Source of the DNA: an uncultured Muribaculaceae bacterium
GTDB lineage: Bacteria; Bacteroidota; Bacteroidia; Bacteroidales; Muribaculaceae
DNA length: 55,584 nucleotides
Assembly (NCBI GenBank): GCA_958436175.1
Contig: CAUBJF010000015.1
Span: 1 to 55,584, forward strand
Reading direction: 5' to 3'
Of this stretch, positions 27,348 to 35,988 are shown one piece after another. The notes below the pieces were generated by a model that saw only the letters and a list, made by a program, of their open reading frames with translations, made no database searches and was not told the DNA's origin. Made by a program: the position numbers and the translations under genes. The number at the start of each line of letters is the position of its first letter. Positions within the stretch are counted from its first letter, which is position 1.

Positions 27348-28151
27348 ATGGCAAAGATTACAGTTCAAAATACCGAAATAGCAGTTGTAAAATACAACGA
27401 GGAGGATTATATCAGCCTGACAGACATGGCTCGCAGCCAGATGCAGGAGCATATAATTTTCCGTTGGTTGAGCCTTAAAAGCACCATCGAGTATCTCGGA
27501 GAATGGGAAATGCTCTATAATCCCGATTTTAATTGTACCGAATTCGGTACAATTAAAAATGCCGCAGGAAGCAACAGCTTTGTGCTATCGGTAAAAACGT
27601 GGCTTGAACGGACAAATGCCATAGGCATACGTTCAAAAGCCGGTCGTTATGGCGGCACATACGCACATCGGGATATAGCTTACCATTTCGGAATGTGGAT
27701 AAGCCCCAAATTTCAGTTATTGCTCGTCAAAGAGTATCAGAGATTAAAGACAGAGGAACAAAGGTTGTTGGGTTGGTCGGCGAAACGTGAACTGTCGAAA
27801 ATCAACTACCGCATACACACTGATGCCATAAAGCAGAACCTTGTCCCTGCGGAAGTTACTCCGGCACAGGCAAGTATCATCTACGCCAATGAAGCTGATG
27901 TGCTGAATGTTGCGATGTTTGGCGTAACGGCAAAGCAATGGCGCGAAGCCAATCCCGACCTCAAAGGGAACATACGCGACTATGCTACAATCAACGAACT
28001 TATCTGCTTGTCAAATATGGAGAACCTCAATGCGGTTTTCATCGAGCAGGGAATGACGCAAGGCGAGCGACTTGTGAAACTGAATCAAATAGCCATTCAT
28101 CAGATGAGTGTATTGGAAAGTGGCGACAATGATAGAAAACTATTGAAATAA
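27348..28151 (+). CDS. KilA-N domain DNA-binding protein
   Basis: 267 residues. The KilA-N fold (about 18-125) is recognisable by YISLTDMARSQ, the segment NPDFNCTEFGTIKN, FVLSVKTWLERTNAIGIRSKAGRYGGTYAHRDIAYHFGMWISPKF. A second domain (about 150-267; SKINYRIHTDAIK...EADVLNVAMFGVTAKQWR...INELICLSNMENLNAVFIEQGM) is shared with other Bacteroidetes KilA-N proteins and has no known role. KilA-N domains bind DNA and occur in phages, large DNA viruses and mobile regions. It is followed 8 bp later by a macro-domain gene, so the two form one unit. A perfect 32-bp palindrome lies inside the gene. Function unknown; a regulator or half of a defence/toxin pair is speculation. Confidence 0.9.
   Translation: MAKITVQNTEIAVVKYNEEDYISLTDMARSQMQEHIIFRWLSLKSTIEYLGEWEMLYNPDFNCTEFGTIKNAAGSNSFVLSVKTWLERTNAIGIRSKAGRYGGTYAHRDIAYHFGMWISPKFQLLLVKEYQRLKTEEQRLLGWSAKRELSKINYRIHTDAIKQNLVPAEVTPAQASIIYANEADVLNVAMFGVTAKQWREANPDLKGNIRDYATINELICLSNMENLNAVFIEQGMTQGERLVKLNQIAIHQMSVLESGDNDRKLLK
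27527..27558. repeat. Perfect 32-bp palindrome inside the KilA-N gene
   Basis: The half-site TTTTAATTGTACCGAA (27527-27542) is followed immediately by its exact reverse complement (27543-27558), with no spacer and an EcoRI-type GAATTC at the centre. It encodes residues about 60-70 of the KilA-N domain. It can be a protein-binding site on DNA or a long hairpin in the transcript. Confidence 0.95.
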
Positions 28152-28159
28152 AATAGGTT

Positions 28160-28609
28160 ATGATTCAATTTATTGAAAGAGGTGACATATTCAACATTGT
28201 TGGCGTAGACAACTATGCACATGGTTGTAATTGTGCCGGAGCAATGGGAAAAGGAATAGCGTTACAGTTCAAGAATAAATATCCTGAGATGTATTCCGAA
28301 TATCGTGCCATGTGCAGGGACGGTTTATTCAATCCCGGGGATGTCTTTGACTACAATTATGGTAAAGGCCATATATATAATCTTGGCACGCAGGTGTCAT
28401 GGAAAACAAAAGCTCGTTTGGAGTATATCGAAAATGCAGTGGGGCGTATGCTTGAATTAGCCGCTTTGGAAAGCGTAAATAAAATAGCCCTTCCTGCAAT
28501 CGGAGCAGGATTAGGAGGGTTGGATTGGGACGATGTAAAAGAAATTTTGAATAGTGCATCTTCAAATTATCCTGAAATTGAATTGTATGTGGTCGAGGCT
28601 TACGGCTGA
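28160..28609 (+). CDS. Macro-domain protein (ADP-ribose-binding/hydrolase type)
   Basis: 149 residues, a single macro domain. The first loop is HGCNCAGAMGKGIALQFKNKYPEM (from about residue 21) and the phosphate loop is PAIGAGLGGLDW (about 113-124); both are typical of macro domains close to Poa1p/TARG1 and the DarG antitoxin. Such proteins bind ADP-ribose and many remove it from proteins, nucleic acids or ADP-ribose-1''-phosphate. The asparagine and glycines needed for that are present. It lacks the C-terminal half of DarG. The partner is the KilA-N gene 8 bp upstream; no ADP-ribosyltransferase toxin is visible nearby. Confidence 0.9.
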   Translation: MIQFIERGDIFNIVGVDNYAHGCNCAGAMGKGIALQFKNKYPEMYSEYRAMCRDGLFNPGDVFDYNYGKGHIYNLGTQVSWKTKARLEYIENAVGRMLELAALESVNKIALPAIGAGLGGLDWDDVKEILNSASSNYPEIELYVVEAYG

Positions 28610-28733
28610 TGATATTTCAGTCTTCAATACTTGTCAAGGTATAGCTGCCTGATAGGACAGAGGTCTACAAAGAATAAGCCGTTTTTATAAACACCTCTGA
28701 CATAAGAATGAGGAATAAAATAATTAAAAAGAC

Positions 28734-30767
28734 ATGAGGTTTATCTACATACTTTCGTTTCTGTTATACACAATCCCGGTTTTTGCGACTCCTGTTACCC
28801 CGGATATTGCACTGAAGAGATTGCGAAGTGATAATACTTCCCGAGCTATAGGACCTCTCCAGACACCACATTTCCAAATATCTAAAATTATGACTGACAG
28901 TTGCGGCAACAACACTGTTTATCTTTTTGATTCTAAAGACGGTTTTGTTGTTACTCCTGCCGATGATGCATTTCCTGCATTGCTGGGATATGGCGACAGT
29001 CAAATATATGATTCTACCGACAATCTCCCAGTAGGATTTATCGAATGGCTGCAATATATGAGCCGATGGATTTCAGACGCCGCCGTTGATGAAAACGAAT
29101 TTACTGTCGGTTACTCAGTAGGTGAGGCAATCCCCCCACTCTGTATGACTTCATGGGGACAAGGAGAACCATTCAATTTGGAGTGTCCGGAATATAACGG
29201 AGAGAGGTGCCTTTCGGGATGCGTGGCAACAGCAATGGCTCAGGTGATGAAATATCACAACTGGCCACCGCAAGGAAAAGGAGAACTGACATACCGTGCT
29301 GAGAAAATAGGGACAGATATCCATACCGATTTCTCTCAATATACGCTTGACTGGGAAAATATGCTCGGTGATTACTCCGCATCATCAGCAACCGAACAAC
29401 AGAGACAAGCAGTGGCCCATCTGCTGCGCGGTGTGGGAGGAAGTGTACGTATGAACTATTCCCCGTCTGCTTCCGGTGCAGATATCAACGATGCTTCTCA
29501 AGCTCTGCTGAAATACTGGGATTACAGCGACGATATCAGATATTTGCGTCGTAGTTGGTTCACGCTTCGTGACTGGTCTCAGTTGCTTTACGATGCTTTG
29601 AAGAATTATGGCCCGATATTGTACGGAGGCTTTTCGATTTCATCTGCCCATGCGTTCGTATGCGACGGCTATGACGGCGAAGGACTGTTCCACTTCAACT
29701 GGGGATGGGACGGCAAGGCTGACGGTTACTTTGCCATTGACTTTCTCAATCCTGTTGTAGAGGATGAACCATGGAAAACTGGCTATAACGGTGGTCAGAG
29801 TGCCTTGTTGAACATTCATCCACGTTCACCGGAAAATCCCGGAATACGCTCCTATGCAGTGTGGCTTGATTCATACTATCTCGACCCTGCAACACAATAC
29901 GGCGATGAAGCGCCACACATCATGCATCCTGGCGACAGCTTCAAGTTGAGAGGTGAATGTGTCAACTACGGTCCGTTTGTAATTCCTGCCGATTCAAAAT
30001 TCGCTACTTTATTCACTTCCTTTTATGATGGAACCGCAGTTCCATCCAACATAGTGGAACTTAAATCTGATTTGAATATATACGGCAGTTTTGACAGTGA
30101 GATAAAGACTGTTCCTGAAGGATTGTCTGACGGGCTTTATTCACTTGAGAACGATTTTTATATCAGCCCTTCAGGCTGGGGGCATAGTATCCTTATGCCC
30201 GGTTCAAATCGATACTGCGCTTTGGTTAAAAACGGCGGCTATGATATCAAGTTTATTGAATCCATATTTCCTCCGAAATTTGAGGAATCAGACTTTCCGG
30301 ATCAATTTGACTTAAACTCATCGAATGTATTTCATGCAACTCTATCCAATTCCATACCTCGAAAACTTGAGCGTCCCGTGCGTATTGAACTTATACAGGA
30401 CGGAACAGTGAAGGGATGGTCTCCATGGGTTAATGCTTCTTGGGGACCGGAAGAGACAATTGACTTAGAACTGAGAGTAGATAATTGGATATGGAAGGAG
30501 AATAACGATTCCCATCTCGGCGAATATGTCTTATGTCTGAGTATCCGCAATACCTATGGAGATATCTGGATTCCAATGGGACAAGGTAAGAAGGTAATAG
30601 TCTCAGATTCTTCCGGTATAGACGTGGTCAAAGTAGATGACATTTCAGAAGATGCAATGTATGACTTGTACGGAAGGAAAGTATCGGATGATATCAATGC
30701 TCTGTCTTCGGGACTATACATCAGACTGCATAACGGTGTCGTTTCAAAAGTATCTCGCCCAAATTAG
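28734..30767 (+). CDS. C10 family (streptopain-like) cysteine peptidase, exported
   Basis: 677 residues. Signal peptide MRFIYILSFLLYTIPVFA; an N-terminal Spi/SpeB-type propeptide follows (to about 125). The catalytic domain has nucleophile C163 in LSGCVATAMAQVM and H306 in SSAHAFVCDGYDG, with FNWGWDGKADGYF after it, the C10 pattern. The C-terminal part is beta-rich and ends in DLYGRKVSDDINALSSGLYI, a degenerate form of the sorting-type C-terminus seen in secreted Bacteroidetes proteins. Presumably a secreted or surface protease. It is transcribed alone in the direction of the macro gene 125 bp upstream. Confidence 0.9.
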   Translation: MRFIYILSFLLYTIPVFATPVTPDIALKRLRSDNTSRAIGPLQTPHFQISKIMTDSCGNNTVYLFDSKDGFVVTPADDAFPALLGYGDSQIYDSTDNLPVGFIEWLQYMSRWISDAAVDENEFTVGYSVGEAIPPLCMTSWGQGEPFNLECPEYNGERCLSGCVATAMAQVMKYHNWPPQGKGELTYRAEKIGTDIHTDFSQYTLDWENMLGDYSASSATEQQRQAVAHLLRGVGGSVRMNYSPSASGADINDASQALLKYWDYSDDIRYLRRSWFTLRDWSQLLYDALKNYGPILYGGFSISSAHAFVCDGYDGEGLFHFNWGWDGKADGYFAIDFLNPVVEDEPWKTGYNGGQSALLNIHPRSPENPGIRSYAVWLDSYYLDPATQYGDEAPHIMHPGDSFKLRGECVNYGPFVIPADSKFATLFTSFYDGTAVPSNIVELKSDLNIYGSFDSEIKTVPEGLSDGLYSLENDFYISPSGWGHSILMPGSNRYCALVKNGGYDIKFIESIFPPKFEESDFPDQFDLNSSNVFHATLSNSIPRKLERPVRIELIQDGTVKGWSPWVNASWGPEETIDLELRVDNWIWKENNDSHLGEYVLCLSIRNTYGDIWIPMGQGKKVIVSDSSGIDVVKVDDISEDAMYDLYGRKVSDDINALSSGLYIRLHNGVVSKVSRPN

Positions 30768-31115
30768 CAGATCGGGGACAGCAGGTAAGTATTTCTCAGT
30801 GTCAGCCTTATATTCGGCATATTCGTAATCATAGGCGACTGACATTTTGGATGCTTCAAGAGTCGACACTTCCCTTGAGAGTCTTTCTTTCGATGTTTCA
30901 AGACATTTGTATTCCTCTATCATTCCAACGAAAGTCTCTTTCAATGTCGAATTATACTCAACAAGCAATCTCTTATCCTTGGCAAGTTTAGCCTTCTCTT
31001 AGGCCAAATACTTATTGGCGGCCTTGGTCTCGATGATTCCCTCTTCATCCCAGCGGTTGCCTCGTTCAAGCTCTTTCTTCCTGACCAGCCCGTCCGGTAT
31101 CCATTCTACCCACTA
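30744..31115 (-). pseudogene. Remnant of a coiled-coil protein gene
   Basis: On the minus strand, directly after the stop of the CatA-like gene and in the same frame, a coherent sequence reads WVEWIPDGLVRKKELERGN, continues for about 37 codons, meets a TAA (30999-31001), and continues in frame for 85 codons of charged coiled coil (LLVEYNSTLKETFVGMIEEYKCL, ...). There is no start codon for the first part, so this is a C-terminal piece of a larger gene with an internal nonsense codon. I do not recognise the family; a plasmid mobilisation protein tail is possible. It overlaps the end of the C10 peptidase by 24 bp. Confidence 0.6.
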
Positions 31116-31739
31116 CAAAACATGGATTGCTGTTATCTCTTTTTGGAGGAAGGAGAGGAAGCGGGCGGCATGGGCTCCGTCCATCTGTGTGTGATGAAAC
31201 TGAAGTGATACAGTCAGGATGGTTTTAAACCAATCCCGGCGATAGCATCCCCATATCATGAAAGGATTGTTGAAGATGCCGCTATACATTCCAATAGCTC
31301 CGTCTATATTGTATTCAGGCAGTGCTGATGTCCCGATTACCATGCTGTCTGCGATATCGTGATTCTCGCAGGTTTCAGCAACCTCCCTCGTCAACCTCAG
31401 ATAATCGGCATTGAATTTCAACATGTCATCACAGAAAGGTACGTCGCATGAGCTAACCTCTCCTTCACGGTTGGCTACAATGGTATTGACAGCGATAGTG
31501 TCGTACTGCATCAGTTTGTCGCCGACCGGCAGCATATAGAATTCCTTTACTTGCGATGCGGCTTTGCCTATACACCAGCACATCAGCATATTGAATTTCA
31601 GCCCGCGTTTCCGGCTGACACGTCTTAGCCTTGACACATCGAGAGTCTTTATCAGCGTCACCATAGGCATCGGAGCCTTCATCCACATCTCGAAAGCATA
31701 GCCCCTGCTCGTATTCTTCGGATTTACTTCCTGTATCAT
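31113..31739 (-). CDS. CatA-like chloramphenicol acetyltransferase family protein
   Basis: 208 residues. The family signature HHTQMDGAHAARFLSFLQ with the catalytic histidine lies near the C-terminus, and NPFMIWGCYRRD and FMMLxC-like stretches match the trimeric CAT fold. Length matches CAT proteins. It transfers acetyl from acetyl-CoA to a hydroxyl; true chloramphenicol resistance cannot be read from sequence, since Bacteroidetes carry many intrinsic homologues of this kind. It has its own TAATTTTG element 11 bp upstream (31750-31757). Its stop codon is directly followed by the coiled-coil remnant. Confidence 0.85.
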   Translation of the reverse strand: MIQEVNPKNTSRGYAFEMWMKAPMPMVTLIKTLDVSRLRRVSRKRGLKFNMLMCWCIGKAASQVKEFYMLPVGDKLMQYDTIAVNTIVANREGEVSSCDVPFCDDMLKFNADYLRLTREVAETCENHDIADSMVIGTSALPEYNIDGAIGMYSGIFNNPFMIWGCYRRDWFKTILTVSLQFHHTQMDGAHAARFLSFLQKEITAIHVL

Positions 31740-31749
31740 TTTTTTGATG

Positions 31750-31757
31750 CAAAATTA
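31750..31757 (-). promoter_or_regulatory. -7 element of the CatA-like gene
   Basis: TAATTTTG on the minus strand, 10 bp before the ATG at 31739; predicts a leader of only a few bases. Confidence 0.5.
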
Positions 31758-31796
31758 CACCCTCGCTACGATGATGGATAGAAGAAAATGGACATT

Positions 31797-32477
31797 CTAT
31801 TTTTTGACTGTAAGCATATATCCTATTCCTCTCTGATTGAGTATGGAGATTGAACTATCGTGGCGCAGGTAGTGACGTAATTTATGTATAAAGCCGTGAA
31901 GTGAATTTCGGCTGTATGGATCATCGCGTTGCCAGATCAATTGCATAAGCGCGGAAGCGTCCACAGTGTTGCCGCGATTTATGGCGAGTTTCCTTAGAAT
32001 TTTGGCTTCGATGATTGTCAGCTGCACAGATTCGCCTTGAGTATGTTCAAGCATCTGTGTCGGCACATCGAGAGTATACTCTCCGACTGCCAGTCGTTCG
32101 CTGTCATCGGGTATATTCTTTCGAAGCAACGCCTTGATTCTGACAATCAGTTCAAGCATCTTGAAAGGTTTCTTCAGATAATCGTTGCCACCAAGTTCAA
32201 AACCTTCAACAATGTCGTCAATTTCAGATTTGGCGGTCAGAAAAAGAATAGGCACATGGCGGTCAATCTGTCTGATCTGACGTCCCATTTCAAAACCATC
32301 CATCCGTGGCATCATCACATCCGCTACAATCAGATCAGCTCCGTAGCGGGTGAATTTATGTAAACCTTCTTCCCCATTGACGGCTGTGTATACTTTAAAT
32401 CCATCACGCTGCAGTGTTTCCGAAACAATCATCGCGAGAGTTGAGTCATCTTCCACCAGTAATATCCTGTCACTCAT
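31797..32477 (-). CDS. OmpR-family response regulator
   Basis: 226 residues: receiver domain (about 1-118) with acidic pair in LLVEDDST, phospho-acceptor in LIVADVMMPRMDG, conserved lysine in YLKKPF, then a winged-helix DNA-binding domain (about 128-226) with LTIIEAKILRKLA and the recognition-helix region NSLHGFIHKLRHYL. Its ATG overlaps the kinase stop as ATGA, so the pair is coupled. The diverging outer-membrane barrel gene at 33922 is the obvious candidate target. Confidence 0.93.
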   Translation of the reverse strand: MSDRILLVEDDSTLAMIVSETLQRDGFKVYTAVNGEEGLHKFTRYGADLIVADVMMPRMDGFEMGRQIRQIDRHVPILFLTAKSEIDDIVEGFELGGNDYLKKPFKMLELIVRIKALLRKNIPDDSERLAVGEYTLDVPTQMLEHTQGESVQLTIIEAKILRKLAINRGNTVDASALMQLIWQRDDPYSRNSLHGFIHKLRHYLRHDSSISILNQRGIGYMLTVKK

Positions 32478-33808
32478 TGTCCTTTGAATTTAATTGAGAA
32501 TGTGCTGCCTTTACCCAGCTTGCTTTCAACACTTATGGACCAGCCGTGTTTCTCGACTATTGTCTTGACATAGTACAGACCGATGCCATAGCCGCGCACT
32601 TCGGTTCTGTTGCCATGCGGCACGCGATAAAATTTTGTGAAAACATCCGGCAGAGATTTTTCAGGAATCCCTATACCATTGTCGATGACTGATATACTGC
32701 TTCCATCCGCCCGTACTGTAATTACGACTTCGTCTGCGGAATATTTTATGCTGTTCTCAATCAAATTGCCCACAATATTTGAGAAATGCGTCGGATCCGC
32801 TTCAATGACGGCATCTTCGGGACATTCGAGCGAGATTTCACACGGTTTATCCGCTCGGAGTTTCTGTTGCTCTATCACTGTAGTAAGAAACGGCCGGAGG
32901 CTTATGCTTTCTTTAGACATGCTTAGATTTTTGCGACGCTCCATACTCATCGCGAGAATATTCTCGACCAGTCCGGCAAGTTTGGATAGTTGGTCAAGCG
33001 CTGCTGTCAGATATTTCCTTGTCCGTTCCCCATCGTCCGGGTCCGGGAACTGAAGTAATGAATCATTGGCGGCGTAAGCAATGGCGATAGGGGTTTTCAA
33101 TTCATGGGTCATATTGTTTGTGAAGTCGTCCTTCATCTCCTCTATGGTGCGGAGCCGCCTGATAACATGAAGCAAATACCAGAACCCGAATGTAAGCAAC
33201 ATCGCAATCAATGCGGATGTCGCAATTACCCCGCTCATTTCCCCAAGTATATTTTTAGTCAAGGGAGAAATGTAGGCATAATACACAATATCATCGTTGA
33301 CCCGGTAAGATATTTTCCATAGGTCGGATGAATATTCCAATATTCCTCCAGGGACAACGACATGCACTTCCTCAGGAAAATAACCAGAGAAACCGAGGTC
33401 GCGGCGGAACGCTTCTTCCAGTTTTGAAATGTCAGGTTCTCCTATTTTTTCGGCATAACTGTCATCGTGAATCAAGAGGGCTATCTGGGACATGAGCTGC
33501 TTGTCAACACGACGGAATCCCTGTGAATAATCCTTCTCTCGTAATTTATCGGTATCCATCGTGTCGCCGACATCAGATTTCTGTAAGCCCAACTGAATCC
33601 AGACCACATCATCTTCTCCGCCAAGCCCGGCATCTATTATCCGGTCAACAGTCTCGATCTGGTCGGCGCGGCTCAGACATTGCTCCACATCATCCATGTA
33701 TCTGTCCTTTATGGAACCATACAGCTGCACCATGAAATACGCGTTGGCTGCAAGTAGCAATGTGAATATGACGCGAATCAATGTAAGAATCAGCTTAAAG
33801 TGTTTCAT
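32474..33808 (-). CDS. Membrane sensor histidine kinase
   Basis: 444 residues. Two membrane helices (about 7-28 and 190-212) enclose a periplasmic sensor of about 160 residues. H-box NNMTHELKTPIA, N-box NLIENSIKYS, G1 DNGIGIP and G2 GYGIGLYYVK are all intact. There is no HAMP or PAS domain recognisable. A TATTTTTG element at 33816-33823 suggests a promoter that starts transcription only a few bases before the ATG. The signal sensed is unknown. Confidence 0.93.
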   Translation of the reverse strand: MKHFKLILTLIRVIFTLLLAANAYFMVQLYGSIKDRYMDDVEQCLSRADQIETVDRIIDAGLGGEDDVVWIQLGLQKSDVGDTMDTDKLREKDYSQGFRRVDKQLMSQIALLIHDDSYAEKIGEPDISKLEEAFRRDLGFSGYFPEEVHVVVPGGILEYSSDLWKISYRVNDDIVYYAYISPLTKNILGEMSGVIATSALIAMLLTFGFWYLLHVIRRLRTIEEMKDDFTNNMTHELKTPIAIAYAANDSLLQFPDPDDGERTRKYLTAALDQLSKLAGLVENILAMSMERRKNLSMSKESISLRPFLTTVIEQQKLRADKPCEISLECPEDAVIEADPTHFSNIVGNLIENSIKYSADEVVITVRADGSSISVIDNGIGIPEKSLPDVFTKFYRVPHGNRTEVRGYGIGLYYVKTIVEKHGWSISVESKLGKGSTFSIKFKGQ

Positions 33809-33815
33809 ATCAGTG

Positions 33816-33823
33816 CAAAAATA
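33816..33823 (-). promoter_or_regulatory. -7 element of the two-component operon
   Basis: TATTTTTG on the minus strand, 7 bp before the ATG at 33808. No clear -33 element. Confidence 0.45.
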
Positions 33824-33921
33824 CTAAAATTCAGTCAATACATCATTGAGCGGAGTGTAAGATTAAGACTAAATAAGGGAAAATAAGAATTGAATAAGAC
33901 TATCAGTTCTAATTTCGCAAC

Positions 33922-35988
33922 ATGAAAAATTATATACTACCATTGATATTGCTCCCTGCATTGGCTCAGGGGCAGACTACAGAACCGGATTCCTTGAAAA
34001 TCAAGGAACTCGGAGAGATAACGGTTGTAGCAGACGCACAGCGCACAAGTGCGACCAAAACGGTCTATATTCCATCAGAAAGACAGAAGACAACAGCATC
34101 AGACGGGGTTTCCCTTCTTTCGAGGATGAACATACCGCAGTTGAGTGTGAATCCTATAAAAGCGACAGTCACGACAGCCGATAATCAGAGCGTGAACCTT
34201 TACATCAATTTTCACCCGGCGACTGACGAGGATGTCAGTGGGCTGAATCCGGAGGATATAAAAAGAGTGGAATATCTTGATTTCCCTACTGACCCTCGAT
34301 TTCAACGCTCACAGCATGTCGTAAACTTCATAACACAATCCTATATTTACGGAGGATATACCAAACTCAATGCAAGAGAACGGTTCTTGGTGCGCAGCGG
34401 AGAGGCTTCCGTGTACTCAAAGTTCGCTTACAAAGCCATGGAATATGACGTTATGGTATCGGGTGATTATGACTACAATCCACATATCGGCTCGGTTTCA
34501 GACGAGACATACCGACTTGAATCAGGCACAGTCCGTCGTGAAAGCGGCACGGAAACCGCACGGAAGCGCAGGCGGGGCTTATACTCGGCTCTGCGCGCGT
34601 CATGGAACAGGAATGATAAATTCACGTTCCGCAATCTTGTGTCATACAGCAGAATCAATACGCCAAAATATCTGACTTCGGGATATGTGAATTTTTCAAG
34701 CCAGTACCCTTCAGAGACGTATCATACTGCATCGCCATCGGAGAACAATGCTCTCGGATGGAACAGCGAGCTTTTTGCCTCTCTCGGTCGTGGATGGTCA
34801 CTAAACGGAACTTTTCAGGCAGAATATGCAGGCAATAAGACAACTTCCAACTATACGACAGAGATTGAGACTATCAAAAACCATGCAGATGAAGGTTCCT
34901 GGTTCCTGAGAGGAACGGCCCAGGGAAACAAATCGTTGTCTGACAAGATAACATTGTTTTCAAATGTATCCTCAGGCGGAGGACGCAACAAGATTGACTA
35001 TTCCGGAACAAGCAATGCCGTCAACCGTTTCCGTCAGACTTTCACCGGCATAACCTTTGGAATAGCGTTGAATTATCAAAAGATAGCAGGAAGCATTGAC
35101 GGAGGCTATGCGTTTGAATCCAACTACATAAACGGGTATACAATGGATGACAGTTACCCTTTTACCCACATAAACGTGCAGTACGCTCCCAATCAGAAAC
35201 ATTCCATCAGCCTCTGGTTCCAGTATGCCACTTTCTCACCCGACGCGGCAATGAAGAATCCCAATATAATGCGGCAGTCAGAGCTAATGTATATATCAGG
35301 TAATCCGGACTTGAGATGTTCACGTAATACCTCTGCCAACATAAGCTATACATGGCTGCCCAAAAATACGTGGCAGTTGTCGGCATACGCCACGATGTTC
35401 CGTATCGCAAACCGCCAGATAGCTGTCTATACTCCTGACGGACCCAAGGGGTCTATGCTGAAAAAATATCAAAACGACGGAGATTATAATCACGGACAGA
35501 TCGGAGCCAGTCTTACCGGAAAGTTTTTAGACGGAAGCTTGTCTTTCTCAGTGGCTCCACGGCTTCTGCTGTATAGGACTACCGGAAGCAACAGCGTATC
35601 GCATTTCCCGTTTACGGCGAGCCTAAATGTGGATTATTATCTCGGGAATTTTTATTTCAACGCATATTATGATTCCGGTACGAGTTATGTTGACGGTGAG
35701 AACGCGTACCTGCGCAAGATGCCTATGAGCTATTCAGCTGGTGCCGGGTGGTCGTTACATGGCTGGAACATTCAGTTATCATCGGTCAATATTTTCCAGT
35801 CTTCATGGAAACTCAGCAAAGACATGCTTACCACAAATTGGTATGATAGCAGCGTGACTCAATTTGGCTCGGATTATCACCGCCGCATATCGCTTTCCGT
35901 GACCTATACATTTAATTACGGAAGAAAAGTCAGTCAATCAGGCGAACTCAGCGGTGAAAAGAGTATTTCTACATCAATACTCAGATAA
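33922..35988 (+). CDS. TonB-receptor-like outer-membrane beta-barrel protein
   Basis: 688 residues. Signal peptide MKNYILPLILLPALAQG. A plug-like domain (about 25-145: LGEITVVADAQRTSATKTVYIPS, LYINFHPATDEDVSGLNPEDIKRVEYLDFP) is followed by a barrel rich in alternating aromatic strands up to residue 688. It lacks the carboxypeptidase-like front domain of SusC-type receptors and has a relaxed plug, like other Bacteroidetes barrels of the OMP_b-brl_3 sort. Diverges from the two-component system, which may control it. Its stop overlaps the convergent AraC gene by 15 bp. The cargo is unknown. Confidence 0.82.
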   Translation: MKNYILPLILLPALAQGQTTEPDSLKIKELGEITVVADAQRTSATKTVYIPSERQKTTASDGVSLLSRMNIPQLSVNPIKATVTTADNQSVNLYINFHPATDEDVSGLNPEDIKRVEYLDFPTDPRFQRSQHVVNFITQSYIYGGYTKLNARERFLVRSGEASVYSKFAYKAMEYDVMVSGDYDYNPHIGSVSDETYRLESGTVRRESGTETARKRRRGLYSALRASWNRNDKFTFRNLVSYSRINTPKYLTSGYVNFSSQYPSETYHTASPSENNALGWNSELFASLGRGWSLNGTFQAEYAGNKTTSNYTTEIETIKNHADEGSWFLRGTAQGNKSLSDKITLFSNVSSGGGRNKIDYSGTSNAVNRFRQTFTGITFGIALNYQKIAGSIDGGYAFESNYINGYTMDDSYPFTHINVQYAPNQKHSISLWFQYATFSPDAAMKNPNIMRQSELMYISGNPDLRCSRNTSANISYTWLPKNTWQLSAYATMFRIANRQIAVYTPDGPKGSMLKKYQNDGDYNHGQIGASLTGKFLDGSLSFSVAPRLLLYRTTGSNSVSHFPFTASLNVDYYLGNFYFNAYYDSGTSYVDGENAYLRKMPMSYSAGAGWSLHGWNIQLSSVNIFQSSWKLSKDMLTTNWYDSSVTQFGSDYHRRISLSVTYTFNYGRKVSQSGELSGEKSISTSILR

